Assembly: GCA_016184205.1 (NCBI GenBank)
Contig: JACPDD010000020.1
Coordinates: 7,460-27,502, forward strand
Direction: 5' to 3'
DNA length: 20,043 bases
Origin: Candidatus Levyibacteriota bacterium
Lineage (GTDB): Bacteria > Patescibacteriota > Microgenomatia > Levybacterales > UBA12049
The notes under the pieces are model-generated. The model made no database searches. It saw only the letters and a program-made list of their open reading frames with translations, and was not told the origin of the DNA. Below, piece after piece: positions 1-5,280 of this stretch; position 1 is the first letter of the stretch, and every line of letters begins with the position of its first letter. The translations under genes and the position numbers were made by a program.

Positions 1-239
1 AAGGCGGACGCCACACGCCGTTCTTTACCGGATACAGACCGCAGTTTTATATCCGTACAACCGATGTAACAGGAGAAGTTACGCTTCCAAGTGGCGTTGA
101 AATGGTTATGCCAGGAGACAATATAAAAATGACAGCAAAACTTATTGTCCCAGTTGCACTCGAGGAAGGTTTGAGGTTCGCTATTCGAGAAGGCGGAAAA
201 ACAGTCGGAGCAGGTGTTATTAGCAAAGTCCTTAAATAA
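1..239 (+). CDS. tuf: Elongation factor Tu, 3' end only (partial)
   Basis: The reading frame starting at base 3 gives 78 residues ending in a TAA at 237-239. It reads GGRHTPFFTGYRPQFYIRTT near the start and ends ...GKTVGAGVISKVLK. This is domain 3 of EF-Tu, the beta-barrel that helps bind aminoacyl-tRNA; the GTPase domain lies outside the window. EF-Tu delivers aminoacyl-tRNA to the ribosomal A site. Finding tuf upstream of rpsJ matches the usual str-S10 order (rpsL-rpsG-fusA-tuf-rpsJ). The sequence is intact to its normal C-terminus. The identification is secure from the conserved residues. Confidence 0.97.
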   Translation, partial: GGRHTPFFTGYRPQFYIRTTDVTGEVTLPSGVEMVMPGDNIKMTAKLIVPVALEEGLRFAIREGGKTVGAGVISKVLK

Positions 240-269
240 TCGGTCCCGAGGTTTGCTGAAGAGGAGTTT

Positions 270-300
270 ATCCTGAGGCTTGCCGAAGGATCTTTTTTTT
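270..300 (+). terminator. Terminator-like hairpin after tuf, REP-like palindrome
   Basis: TCCTGAGGCTTGCCGAAGGA (271-290) can fold with outer pairs TCCT/AGGA, tandem G-A mismatches and an inner GGC/GCC stem. It is followed by TCTTTTTTTT (291-300), the form of an intrinsic terminator. A degenerate direct copy (GAGGTTTGCTGAAGAGGA) sits just before it, from about 249. From memory, the core resembles a palindrome common in many bacterial genomes (CCTGAGCTTGTCGAAGG-like), so it may be a dispersed repeat serving as a terminator. The stem is modest. Confidence 0.55.
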
Positions 301-308
301 GCTAAAAT
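280..308 (+). promoter_or_regulatory. Candidate sigma70-type promoter for the 114-aa ORF and rpsJ
   Basis: TTGCCG (280-285) is separated by 17 bp from TAAAAT (303-308), and the -10 is preceded by TG in the extended -10 position (TGCTAAAAT). Transcription would start near 315, only about 12 nt before the ATG at 327. No Shine-Dalgarno sequence is seen there, so the mRNA would be nearly leaderless. The -35 overlaps the terminator-like hairpin. Confidence 0.5.
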
Positions 309-326
309 CAGCTCCAGCACATTTGT

Positions 327-671
327 ATGGCACCGACTGAATACATGTTTTACCGTGAGCTGCCAAAAGAGCTTATAGATAGCGGAGGATTTGTGCATGT
401 TCAACCTGATAGAGATGCTGCTGTCATGATTGTAGAAGCCGGTGAAAAACAGGCCATTAAGGTTCCATATCGAGCAGGTGAAAGTCTTGTTCAAGAAATA
501 ACAATTGAATGTTCGCAGGACGACAGAGAGACAACGGTAAACTATAAGGAAAGGACTGGCGATTCTGTAACAGATAGGAAAAAGGTACTTGAAGATCAAA
601 CTGGATGGTTTGTGGTTCCAGCATATAACGAAATTGAATTGTCCGTCTTAGTTAGACATAGGGCACTTTAA
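327..671 (+). CDS. Hypothetical protein between tuf and rpsJ (114 aa)
   Basis: I do not recognise this protein. It is a soluble-looking, acidic 114-aa polypeptide with no signal peptide or membrane segment. It has no cysteine pairs apart from a single Cys (ECSQ). The N-terminal half alternates hydrophobic and charged residues (FVHVQPDRDAAVMIVEAGE), suggesting beta strands. The middle is rich in D, E, T and K. The C-terminus (FVVPAYNEIELSVLVRHRAL) again looks like strands. It sits between tuf and rpsJ, 12 nt before rpsJ, where no gene is expected in the standard order. A candidate extended -10 lies just upstream, and its base composition matches the neighbours. A real lineage-specific gene is likelier than chance, but no function can be assigned. 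Confidence 0.65.
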   Translation: MAPTEYMFYRELPKELIDSGGFVHVQPDRDAAVMIVEAGEKQAIKVPYRAGESLVQEITIECSQDDRETTVNYKERTGDSVTDRKKVLEDQTGWFVVPAYNEIELSVLVRHRAL

Positions 672-683
672 AAGGAGGAGCAT

Positions 684-992
684 ATGCCAAAGGGAAGAAT
701 TAGAGTACGCTTAAAAAGTTATGACGCAAGGGTCATAGACCTTTGCTCCCAGCAAATTTTAGACACGGCAATAAGAACCGGAGCTAAAATTGTGGGCCCT
801 GTGCCTCTTCCTACAAAAAGAACTGTTTATGCAGTTAACCGCTCTCCTTTTATAGACAAAGACGCAAGAGACCACTTTGAGATGAGAGTCCACAAAAGGC
901 TTATTGATATAGTTTCCCCAACAGAAAAAACCATTGATAGCCTAACTCATCTTGAGCTTCCAGCCGGAGTAAGTATTGAAATTAGGATGTAG
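684..992 (+). CDS. rpsJ: 30S ribosomal protein S10
   Basis: This 102-aa protein matches S10 along its length: RIRVRLKSYD near the start, GPVPLPTKRTVYAVNRSPFI in the extended loop, and FEMRVHKRLIDI. S10 lies in the head of the small subunit and also acts as the antitermination factor NusE by pairing with NusB. The start at 684 has a strong Shine-Dalgarno (AAAGGAGGAG) six bases upstream. S10 is normally followed directly by rplC. Here the two are separated by 534 nt with a new promoter in between, so S10 appears transcriptionally detached from the rest of its operon. The last codons and stop (977-993) are repeated exactly at 1270-1286. Confidence 0.98.
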   Translation: MPKGRIRVRLKSYDARVIDLCSQQILDTAIRTGAKIVGPVPLPTKRTVYAVNRSPFIDKDARDHFEMRVHKRLIDIVSPTEKTIDSLTHLELPAGVSIEIRM

Positions 993-993
993 T
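977..993 (+). repeat. 17-bp direct repeat, copy 1 (3' end of rpsJ)
   Basis: TGAAATTAGGATGTAGT covers the last codons and stop of rpsJ. The same 17 bases recur at 1270-1286, where no gene is present. The sequences on the outer sides of the two copies do not match, so this is not the edge of a longer duplication. Confidence 0.9.
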
Positions 994-1286
994 ATGTTTC
1001 TCTTTCTTTTCTCCGAGAAAAGAAACAAAAGCTCCTTGCAAGCAAAGTCGGACTATTTTTGTTCCGTTCGCTAGTCGGGTGATAACACCCCCTCCGAATC
1101 CACGGGTTCCCCCTGACAGCTCGCTTCACAAAAACTTAACGTCCTTTGTTTGAATTGCAAGAAAATTGAAAAACAGAGATGGAAACAACTTTTCTCCAAA
1201 TATAGTTCAATGGTTCAAACTATTGGACTACTAAACTACAGAAGTGAGGGGATGCCAGAGGATAAATGGTGAAATTAGGATGTAGT
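994..1286. mobile_element. Possible small insert flanked by 17-bp direct repeats
   Basis: The 276 bp between the two copies of TGAAATTAGGATGTAGT contain no convincing gene. They do contain several perfect or near-perfect hairpins: TTTCTTTTCT/AGAAAAGAAA with a 3-nt loop (1003-1025), GGGTG-ATAA-CACCC (1077-1090), and TAGTTCAAT/ATTGGACTA with a 10-nt loop (1203-1230). The part up to about 1140 is more GC-rich than the surroundings. A non-autonomous element that duplicated its target, or a dispersed repeat unit, would explain this. I see no terminal inverted repeats and no transposase. An assembly misjoin or a slippage duplication are alternatives. Confidence 0.4.
1270..1286 (+). repeat. 17-bp direct repeat, copy 2
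   Basis: Exact copy of 977-993 including the rpsJ stop codon, lying in the rpsJ-rplC gap. It marks the right border of the apparent insert. Confidence 0.9.
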
Positions 1287-1381
1287 TGCCACTTGTGGAA
1301 CTGGTTCTGGAGTTGGTTGTCTTCGTTCATTCATGGAGTGATGATAATCCTGGAAGGCAGTTTTGTCAAGGCTGATGCATA

Positions 1382-1410
1382 TTGCAATTGCCTCACAATT
1401 TCTATATAAT
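1382..1410 (+). promoter_or_regulatory. Candidate promoter for rplC and the rest of the S10/spc operon
   Basis: TTGCAA (1382-1387), a 17-bp spacer and a perfect TATAAT (1405-1410). Transcription would start near 1417, giving a leader of about 110 nt before the rplC ATG at 1527. The leader holds the structures listed below. Between the 17-bp repeat and this promoter (1287-1381) I see nothing else apart from one copy of ATGATAATCCT (1341-1351), repeated at 1428-1438. Confidence 0.6.
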
Positions 1411-1438
1411 TATCCCTAGTTTAAGTCATGATAATCCT

Positions 1439-1463
1439 AAAGGAGGTTTCCTTGGCTACATAG
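1439..1463 (+). promoter_or_regulatory. Strong Shine-Dalgarno with minimal leader ORF (TTG-Ala-Thr-stop)
   Basis: AAAGGAGG (1439-1446) is the best Shine-Dalgarno in the region, yet no gene starts after it. Five bases downstream is TTG GCT ACA TAG (1452-1463), a three-codon ORF. The Shine-Dalgarno can also pair with its own downstream bases (AAGGA/TTCCTT, 1440-1453). A ribosome-binding decoy or leader peptide controlling the terminator-like hairpin before rplC would fit, but this is inference. Confidence 0.35.
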
Positions 1464-1472
1464 GCACGGTTT

Positions 1473-1521
1473 AGGAAGTAACTTTCCTGAATATAAAGCG
1501 GCTATATGTGGTCGCTTTTTT
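1473..1521 (+). terminator. Leader hairpin plus terminator-like attenuator before rplC
   Basis: AGGAAG/CTTTCCT forms a small hairpin (1473-1488). It is followed by AAAGCGGC-TATATGTG-GTCGCTTT (1495-1518), an 8-bp stem with one G-U pair, whose 3' arm runs into TTTTTT (1516-1521). This is an intrinsic-terminator shape ending six bases before the rplC start. The TTCCT at 1448-1452 could pair instead with AGGAA at 1473-1477, so the leader can take exclusive folds as attenuators do. Confidence 0.5.
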
Positions 1522-1526
1522 GGTTT

Positions 1527-2447
1527 ATGAAAGCAATTATTGGTCAAAAGAAAGAACAAACGCAAAAGTTTTTGGAAGACGGTAAAAGAATACCTGTAAC
1601 AATGGTAACTCTCTCTGGTGGAAATGTTGTAACACAAGTTAAAACCACAGAAAAAGAAGGGTATGATGCTATTCAGCTTGGATTTAAAAGCAAGAAAAAG
1701 GGGAACAAGCCTTTAATTGGACATGTAAAAAAAGCCTCACTGAGTGAGGCTTCGCTTTTTTTAAGAGAGGTAGGGGCTGAAGGAGAAGTTCCGGCAATTG
1801 GAAGTGTGATTAAGGCGTCCGATGTTTTAAAACCTGGAGATATTGTTGATGTGATTGGAATCTCCAAGGGCAAAGGGTACGCAGGTGGAGTAAAAAGATT
1901 CCATTTTAAGGGTGGACCCAGAACTCATGGACAGTCAGATAGGGAAAGAGCACCAGGTTCCATTGGACAGTCAACAACTCCAGGAAGAGTTTACAGAGGA
2001 AAAAGAATGGCAGGAAGAATGGGACATGAACAAGTTACAGTTTCTAACTTGCTAGTTGTTGACGTCACAGATAGTGGAGTATTGATAAAAGGGCTAGTTC
2101 CGGGACCTGTAAATAATTTGGTTATGATAAAAAAAGTTGGAGAAGCTAAAAAATTTGTGCCTTTGTATAAAGAGATAAGCGATAAGCAAGAAGAAATTCA
2201 GGGAGTTGTTGCTGAAGCCGCCGGTAGCGCTTCCGTTTCAGATGACGCTCAGCCCACGTCTGGAGAGGCGTCAGGTTCGGAGACTGCTTCGCTAAGTGAA
2301 AACGGCCAATCGGATGAAAATATAGAACCAACAAATGTTGAGGCCGTTTCCAGTTCATCTGAGAACGAAAGCACTCCCGTCGTCTCCGAAGATAACAATG
2401 AACAACCGGCAGAAAAAGAGGAGGTAGCAGAAAATGCCAGTAAGTAA
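1527..2447 (+). CDS. rplC: 50S ribosomal protein L3 with long acidic C-terminal tail
   Basis: I place the start at ATG 1527 (MKAIIGQKKEQTQKFLEDGK), the normal L3 N-terminus. An in-frame ATG at 1506 would add seven odd residues and lies inside the leader hairpin. Residues 1 to about 217 are L3, an early-assembly 23S rRNA binder near the peptidyl-transferase centre: SKGKGYAGGVKRFHF, THGQSDRERAPGSIGQ and the signature YRGKRMAGRMGHEQVTV. L3 is normally about 205-215 aa. Here roughly 90 further residues are rich in S, E, D, N and A (SSSSENES, EKEEVAENASK), acidic on an otherwise basic protein. No Shine-Dalgarno precedes the start. The last 14 bases overlap rplD, and the tail DNA carries the rplD ribosome-binding site. 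A terminator-like palindrome lies inside the gene at 1732-1762. Confidence 0.97.
   Translation: MKAIIGQKKEQTQKFLEDGKRIPVTMVTLSGGNVVTQVKTTEKEGYDAIQLGFKSKKKGNKPLIGHVKKASLSEASLFLREVGAEGEVPAIGSVIKASDVLKPGDIVDVIGISKGKGYAGGVKRFHFKGGPRTHGQSDRERAPGSIGQSTTPGRVYRGKRMAGRMGHEQVTVSNLLVVDVTDSGVLIKGLVPGPVNNLVMIKKVGEAKKFVPLYKEISDKQEEIQGVVAEAAGSASVSDDAQPTSGEASGSETASLSENGQSDENIEPTNVEAVSSSSENESTPVVSEDNNEQPAEKEEVAENASK
1732..1762. terminator. Bidirectional terminator-like palindrome inside rplC
   Basis: AAGCCTCAC-TGA-GTGAGGCTT (1732-1752) is a perfect 9-bp stem with a 3-nt loop. It is flanked by an A-run on the left and, after CGC, by TTTTTTT (1756-1762) on the right. On the minus strand the T-run follows the stem directly. 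It encodes KASLSEASLF in L3 without disturbing protein length, so it may be coincidental or may act in transcription. Confidence 0.4.
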
Positions 2448-3180
2448 ACTCACAACTAACAACTCACAACTCACAACTCAGAAAACAAAAAAAGCGACAA
2501 GCGAAAAGCGACAAGCGAAAAGCTCGAAAGGCGGGCTTTCTGTGCAGGTTTTTACTGCAGCAGGAAGAGCTGCGGGAACTATGCAGCTTCCAAAAGAAAT
2601 ATTTGGAGCAGAAGTTAACAAAAATTTAATTTCTCAAGCAGTAAGAGTTTATCTTGCGAATCAAAGAATGGGTACGGCTTCAACAAAGAGCCGGGGAGAA
2701 ATTAATGCTTCTACAAGAAAAATCTGGAGACAAAAAGGAACAGGAAGAGCAAGGCACGGCGCAAAATCAGCTCCAATTTTTGTGCATGGAGGAGTTGCTC
2801 ATGGTCCAAAGCCAAGGGACTATTCCCTAAAACTTCCTAAAAAAATGAAAAAAGTTGCGCTTGTTAGCGCATTGTCCGCAAAGCTTAAAGACGGGCATAT
2901 TAAAATTTTGACTGGCCTTGAAAAGGTAGAACCCAAGACAAAAAATGTTGCCGCAATGCTTAAAAAATTAGGACATTCGGATAAAACTCTTCTTGTTACT
3001 CCCAACGCAGCTGGGAAAGGTTTTGAAAATATCTTCCGAGCAGGCAGAAACATTGAAGGAATAAATATTTTACCAGTAAATACCCTAAATACTTATGAAG
3101 TTTTAGACAGTAGAATGATTCTTTTTATGAAACAGTCTATAGATACTTTGAAGGAAAGCCTAACAAAGGAACAAAAATGA
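2434..3180 (+). CDS. rplD: 50S ribosomal protein L4 with repeat-derived N-terminal extension
   Basis: L4 lines part of the exit tunnel and is an early 23S rRNA binder. The L4 domain starts near residue 34 (GLSVQVFTAAG). The tunnel-loop motif WRQKGTGRARHG lies at 98-109, followed by FVHGGVAHGPKPRDYSLKLPKK. The C-terminal part (LLVTPNAAGKGFENIFRAGRN...INILPVNTLNTYEVLDSRMILF) is also typical. The first 33 residues (NNSQLTT..., SEKRQAKS) are not part of L4. They are encoded by two heptamer arrays, (AACTCAC)x5 and (GCGACAA/GCGAAAA)x4. A strong Shine-Dalgarno (GAGGAGG, 2418-2424) supports ATG 2434, and no later Met precedes the domain, so the extension is probably translated. It overlaps rplC by 14 bp and rplW by ATGA. 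Confidence 0.97.
   Translation: MPVSKLTTNNSQLTTQKTKKATSEKRQAKSSKGGLSVQVFTAAGRAAGTMQLPKEIFGAEVNKNLISQAVRVYLANQRMGTASTKSRGEINASTRKIWRQKGTGRARHGAKSAPIFVHGGVAHGPKPRDYSLKLPKKMKKVALVSALSAKLKDGHIKILTGLEKVEPKTKNVAAMLKKLGHSDKTLLVTPNAAGKGFENIFRAGRNIEGINILPVNTLNTYEVLDSRMILFMKQSIDTLKESLTKEQK
2447..2481 (+). repeat. Heptamer array (AACTCAC)x5 in rplD head
   Basis: Five units of period 7: AACTCAC, AACTAAC, AACTCAC, AACTCAC, AACTCAG. It is translated as part of the N-terminal extension of L4 and begins at the rplC stop. Confidence 0.9.
2494..2521 (+). repeat. Heptamer array (GCGACAA GCGAAAA)x2 in rplD head
   Basis: Four 7-bp units forming a perfect 14-bp duplication (GCGACAAGCGAAAA twice). Translated as SEKRQAKS-type residues in the L4 extension. 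The unit resembles the CGAAAAG array at the end of rplV. Confidence 0.9.
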
Positions 3181-3476
3181 ATTTAACAGACGTAATCATA
3201 GCGCCAATAATAAGTGAAAAATCTAGTAAAGATGCAGCAGCTTCTAAGTTTACTTTCAAAGTTTCAAAAAAGGCAGATAAACTGGCAATAAAAAAGGCAG
3301 TGGAGAGTAAATTTACAGTTAATGTAGTTTCCGTTGCAACAATGGTTGTTAAGGGAAGAAGTCAAAGATTTGGAGCAAGGAGGACAGAAACAACCATGTC
3401 TTCCTGGAAGAAGGCAATCGTGCAACTTAAACCTGAACAAAAAATTGATTTGTTTGAAACAGCAGCAGCGAAGTAA
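3177..3476 (+). CDS. rplW: 50S ribosomal protein L23
   Basis: A 99-aa protein of the normal L23 length. It has the typical opening DVIIAPIISEKSS, the core FTFKVSKKADKLAIKKAVESKFTV, and the loop VVKGRSQRFGARRTETTMSSWKKAIVQL. L23 lies at the tunnel exit, where trigger factor and the signal recognition particle dock. Its ATG overlaps the rplD stop (ATGA), indicating translational coupling. There is no separate strong Shine-Dalgarno, only AAAGGA about 9 bases upstream. Nothing unusual is seen in the sequence. Confidence 0.97.
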   Translation: MNLTDVIIAPIISEKSSKDAAASKFTFKVSKKADKLAIKKAVESKFTVNVVSVATMVVKGRSQRFGARRTETTMSSWKKAIVQLKPEQKIDLFETAAAK

Positions 3477-3482
3477 GGATTT

Positions 3483-4223
3483 ATGAGAAAGCTAAAAACA
3501 ATAAAGAAAAAAATGTCAGGAAGAGATGCGGCGGGCCGTGTTTCTGTCCGACATCAAGGTGGGCAGCACAAGCGATTTCTTAGAAATGTAGATTTTAGAA
3601 GAGATAAGGCGGACGTTGTTGGAAAAGTTGTTTCCCTAGAGTATGATCCGGGCAGAACTGCAGATATTGCGCTTGTACAATTTGCAGACGGCGACAAACG
3701 GTATATTTTGGCGCCAGTTGGACTTAAGCTTAATGACTTAGTATCCTCCGGAAAAGATATAGAAATTAAGGTTGGGAATACTCTACCCTTGGAGCTTTTG
3801 CCAGTTGGAACTGTAGTCCACAATATAGAGCTTACGGCGGGCCGCGGAGGACAGCTTGCAAGAAGCGCAGGAACATCTGCCACAGTCGCGGCAAAAGAGG
3901 GTGGGCTTGTACAGCTAAAGCTTCCCTCAGGCGAAATAAGAAAAGTAAGGCAAGAATGCTTTGCAACTGTTGGGCAGCTTGGAAACATAGATTGGAAAAA
4001 TGAAGTTTTTAGAACTGCCGGAAGAAAAAGGCGCATGGGCATAAGGCCAACGGTTAGGGGAGTTGCTCAAAACCCACGCTCACATCCTCATGGAGGAGGA
4101 GAAGGAAGAAGCGGAATTGGCATGACAACACCCAAGACTTTTGCGGGACGCCCAGCGGTTGGAAATACAAGAAGACCTAAGAAATATTCTAATAAATATA
4201 TTGTTTCGAGGAGGAAAAAATAA
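3483..4223 (+). CDS. rplB: 50S ribosomal protein L2, N-terminally short
   Basis: L2 is needed for subunit joining and sits beside the peptidyl-transferase centre. Conserved blocks include GRVSVRHQGGQHKRFLRNVDFRRDK, KRYILAPVGLKLND, GNTLPLELLPVGTVVHNIE, GGQLARSAGT and RPTVRGVAQNPRSHPHGGGEGR. The last includes the strictly conserved His of HPHGGG at about residue 203. The protein has 246 aa against about 273-277 in most bacteria. The missing part is roughly the first 30 residues before the GRNNxGRIT-like motif. An in-frame TAA (3474-3476) lies two codons upstream of the ATG, so no longer start exists. AAGGAT overlaps the start region. The final TAA overlaps the next ATG by one base. Confidence 0.97.
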   Translation: MRKLKTIKKKMSGRDAAGRVSVRHQGGQHKRFLRNVDFRRDKADVVGKVVSLEYDPGRTADIALVQFADGDKRYILAPVGLKLNDLVSSGKDIEIKVGNTLPLELLPVGTVVHNIELTAGRGGQLARSAGTSATVAAKEGGLVQLKLPSGEIRKVRQECFATVGQLGNIDWKNEVFRTAGRKRRMGIRPTVRGVAQNPRSHPHGGGEGRSGIGMTTPKTFAGRPAVGNTRRPKKYSNKYIVSRRKK

Positions 4224-4570
4224 TGCCAATTGAGAGAGATACTATTTCAAAGGAATATGAGGGCGAGGAACGAATGTATTATCAAGTAGTTGCTGAGGAT
4301 TTAGATGGAGGAACCCGGGTATATTTGGGTAACGCCAACTTTCTAGCATATGTATCTGGTTTAAATCCAGAGGAAATATGCAGTATCATAATGGATTCCG
4401 GATTTAGTCCCATGTTGGATGTAGGCTTGGAAAGGTTTGATAGAAGTGCTGCCGTTGTGGAAGACGAGTCAGGAATTTGGATTGGAGGACCTGATAAAGA
4501 ACCATTAAAAGAATTTTCACGTAATCTATCACTAGATCTTCGTTCAAGATCATCGAGTGGAGGATTTTAA
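4223..4570 (+). CDS. Hypothetical protein inserted between rplB and rpsS (115 aa)
   Basis: Not recognised. In nearly all bacteria rplB is followed directly by rpsS; here a 115-aa acidic gene lies between. Its start overlaps the rplB stop (TAATG) and has a strong Shine-Dalgarno inside rplB (GAGGAGG), so it is well placed for coupled translation. It begins MPIERDTISKEYEGEERMYY. The middle has short strand-like segments (YQVVAEDL, TRVYLGNANFLAYVSG) and an amphipathic helix (NPEEICSIIMDSG). It ends in a basic, Ser-rich tail (LDLRSRSSSGGF). There is no membrane segment or signal peptide. It ends five bases before rpsS and supplies its GGAGG. I see no clear resemblance to the 114-aa protein at 327. 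An accessory ribosome-associated role is only a guess from position. Confidence 0.75.
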   Translation: MPIERDTISKEYEGEERMYYQVVAEDLDGGTRVYLGNANFLAYVSGLNPEEICSIIMDSGFSPMLDVGLERFDRSAAVVEDESGIWIGGPDKEPLKEFSRNLSLDLRSRSSSGGF

Positions 4571-4574
4571 AAAT

Positions 4575-4859
4575 ATGAGTAGATCAACTAAAAAAGGACC
4601 ATTTATAGATCAAAATCTGATTAAGAAGATTTTGAAACAAAAAGAGACAGGAGATAAATCCCCAATCAAAACATGGGCAAGGGCATCCCAAATTTCACCT
4701 GAATTTGTAGGGCATACCATTGCAGTTCACAATGGGAAAATTCACATAAATGTTTTGATAGTTGAGGGAATGGTTGGGCACAGGCTGGGAGAATTTTCTC
4801 CTACAAGAACTTTTAGAAGTCACGGAAGGGTTGTTGCAAGGGAGATATCAAAAACCTAG
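4575..4859 (+). CDS. rpsS: 30S ribosomal protein S19
   Basis: The ATG at 4575 gives 94 aa starting MSRSTKKGPFIDQNLIKKI, the canonical S19 opening. A GTG at 4557 would add six unlikely residues. Other family blocks are IKTWARASQISPEFVGHTIAVHNGK and VGHRLGEFSPTRTFRSHGR. S19 sits in the head of the 30S subunit next to S13 and contacts the A-site tRNA and the inter-subunit bridge. A GGAGG lies 11 bases upstream, at the end of the preceding unknown gene. Its TAG stop is the first base triplet of a short TAGAAAA-type heptamer array running into rplV. Confidence 0.97.
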   Translation: MSRSTKKGPFIDQNLIKKILKQKETGDKSPIKTWARASQISPEFVGHTIAVHNGKIHINVLIVEGMVGHRLGEFSPTRTFRSHGRVVAREISKT

Positions 4860-4877
4860 AAAATAGAAAGTAGAAGA
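4857..4877 (+). repeat. Heptamer array (TAGAAAA)x3, rpsS-rplV junction
   Basis: TAGAAAA, TAGAAAG, TAGAAGA in a 7-bp register, starting with the rpsS stop codon. The same family appears inverted between rpoA and rplQ (17739-17766). Confidence 0.75.
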
Positions 4878-4883
4878 TGGATT

Positions 4884-5276
4884 ATGGAAAATAAATCAGC
4901 AGTTGCAAAAAGTAGCGCAGTTAGGGTAAGCACAAGAAAAGTAAGGCTTGTTGCGGATTCAATTAGAGGGCTTACGGTTGAAAAAGCATTAGCCGCTCTA
5001 TCCCAACTTAGTAAAAGAGGAGCTTCTTCTTTAGAGAAGACCCTTAAGAGCGCTGTTGCAAATGCAGTGGGTAAGGGTATGGTAAAAGAAAAACTTTTTA
5101 TAAAAAACTTGGAAGTGGGTCAAGCACCATCGCTTAAAAGGTATCATCCTTCAACAAGAGGAAGAGTGCATCCATATCAGAGAAAAGGCTCGCATATAAA
5201 GATCGTTCTTGAAGAAAGGAGTTCGCAAATCGCGAATCGCGAATCGAAAAGCGAAGAACGAAAAGCGATAAGCTAG
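4884..5276 (+). CDS. rplV: 50S ribosomal protein L22 with repeat-derived C-terminal tail
   Basis: L22 has a globular domain on the ribosome surface and a hairpin reaching into the exit tunnel. Visible here are VRVSTRKVRLVADSIRGLTVEKALAAL, LEKTLKSAVANA, and the hairpin/C-terminal strands VGQAPSLKRYHPSTRGRVHPYQRKGSHIKIVLEE. The normal end of L22 is near ...IKIVLEE. The last residues (about SSQIANRESKSEERKAIS) are encoded by a seven-unit heptamer array and replace the usual terminus. The start ATG (4884) is preceded by a weak AGAAGATGG. The gene ends four bases before rpsC. Confidence 0.97.
   Translation: MENKSAVAKSSAVRVSTRKVRLVADSIRGLTVEKALAALSQLSKRGASSLEKTLKSAVANAVGKGMVKEKLFIKNLEVGQAPSLKRYHPSTRGRVHPYQRKGSHIKIVLEERSSQIANRESKSEERKAIS
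5224..5272 (+). repeat. Heptamer array, 7 units (CGCGAAT/CGAAAAG) in rplV tail
   Basis: Units CGCAAAT, CGCGAAT, CGCGAAT, CGAAAAG, CGAAGAA, CGAAAAG, CGATAAG, each starting with CG at exact 7-bp spacing. It is the longest array in the window and encodes the end of L22. Confidence 0.9.
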
Positions 5277-5280
5277 AGTT

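Noticed and set aside
947..1129. Minus-strand 60-aa ORF over the rpsJ end and insert
   Set aside because: It overlaps rpsJ in antisense, has no ribosome-binding site, and its content follows from the hairpin-rich insert. More likely a by-product of repeat DNA than a gene.
1506..1526. Upstream ATG start for rplC
   Set aside because: It lies in the loop of the leader hairpin and would add seven residues (MWSLFWF) not found in L3; ATG 1527 gives the family start.
3554..4042. Minus-strand 162-aa ORF inside rplB
   Set aside because: It is a complete shadow of the L2 gene with Ser/Pro/Leu-rich composition typical of antisense frames.
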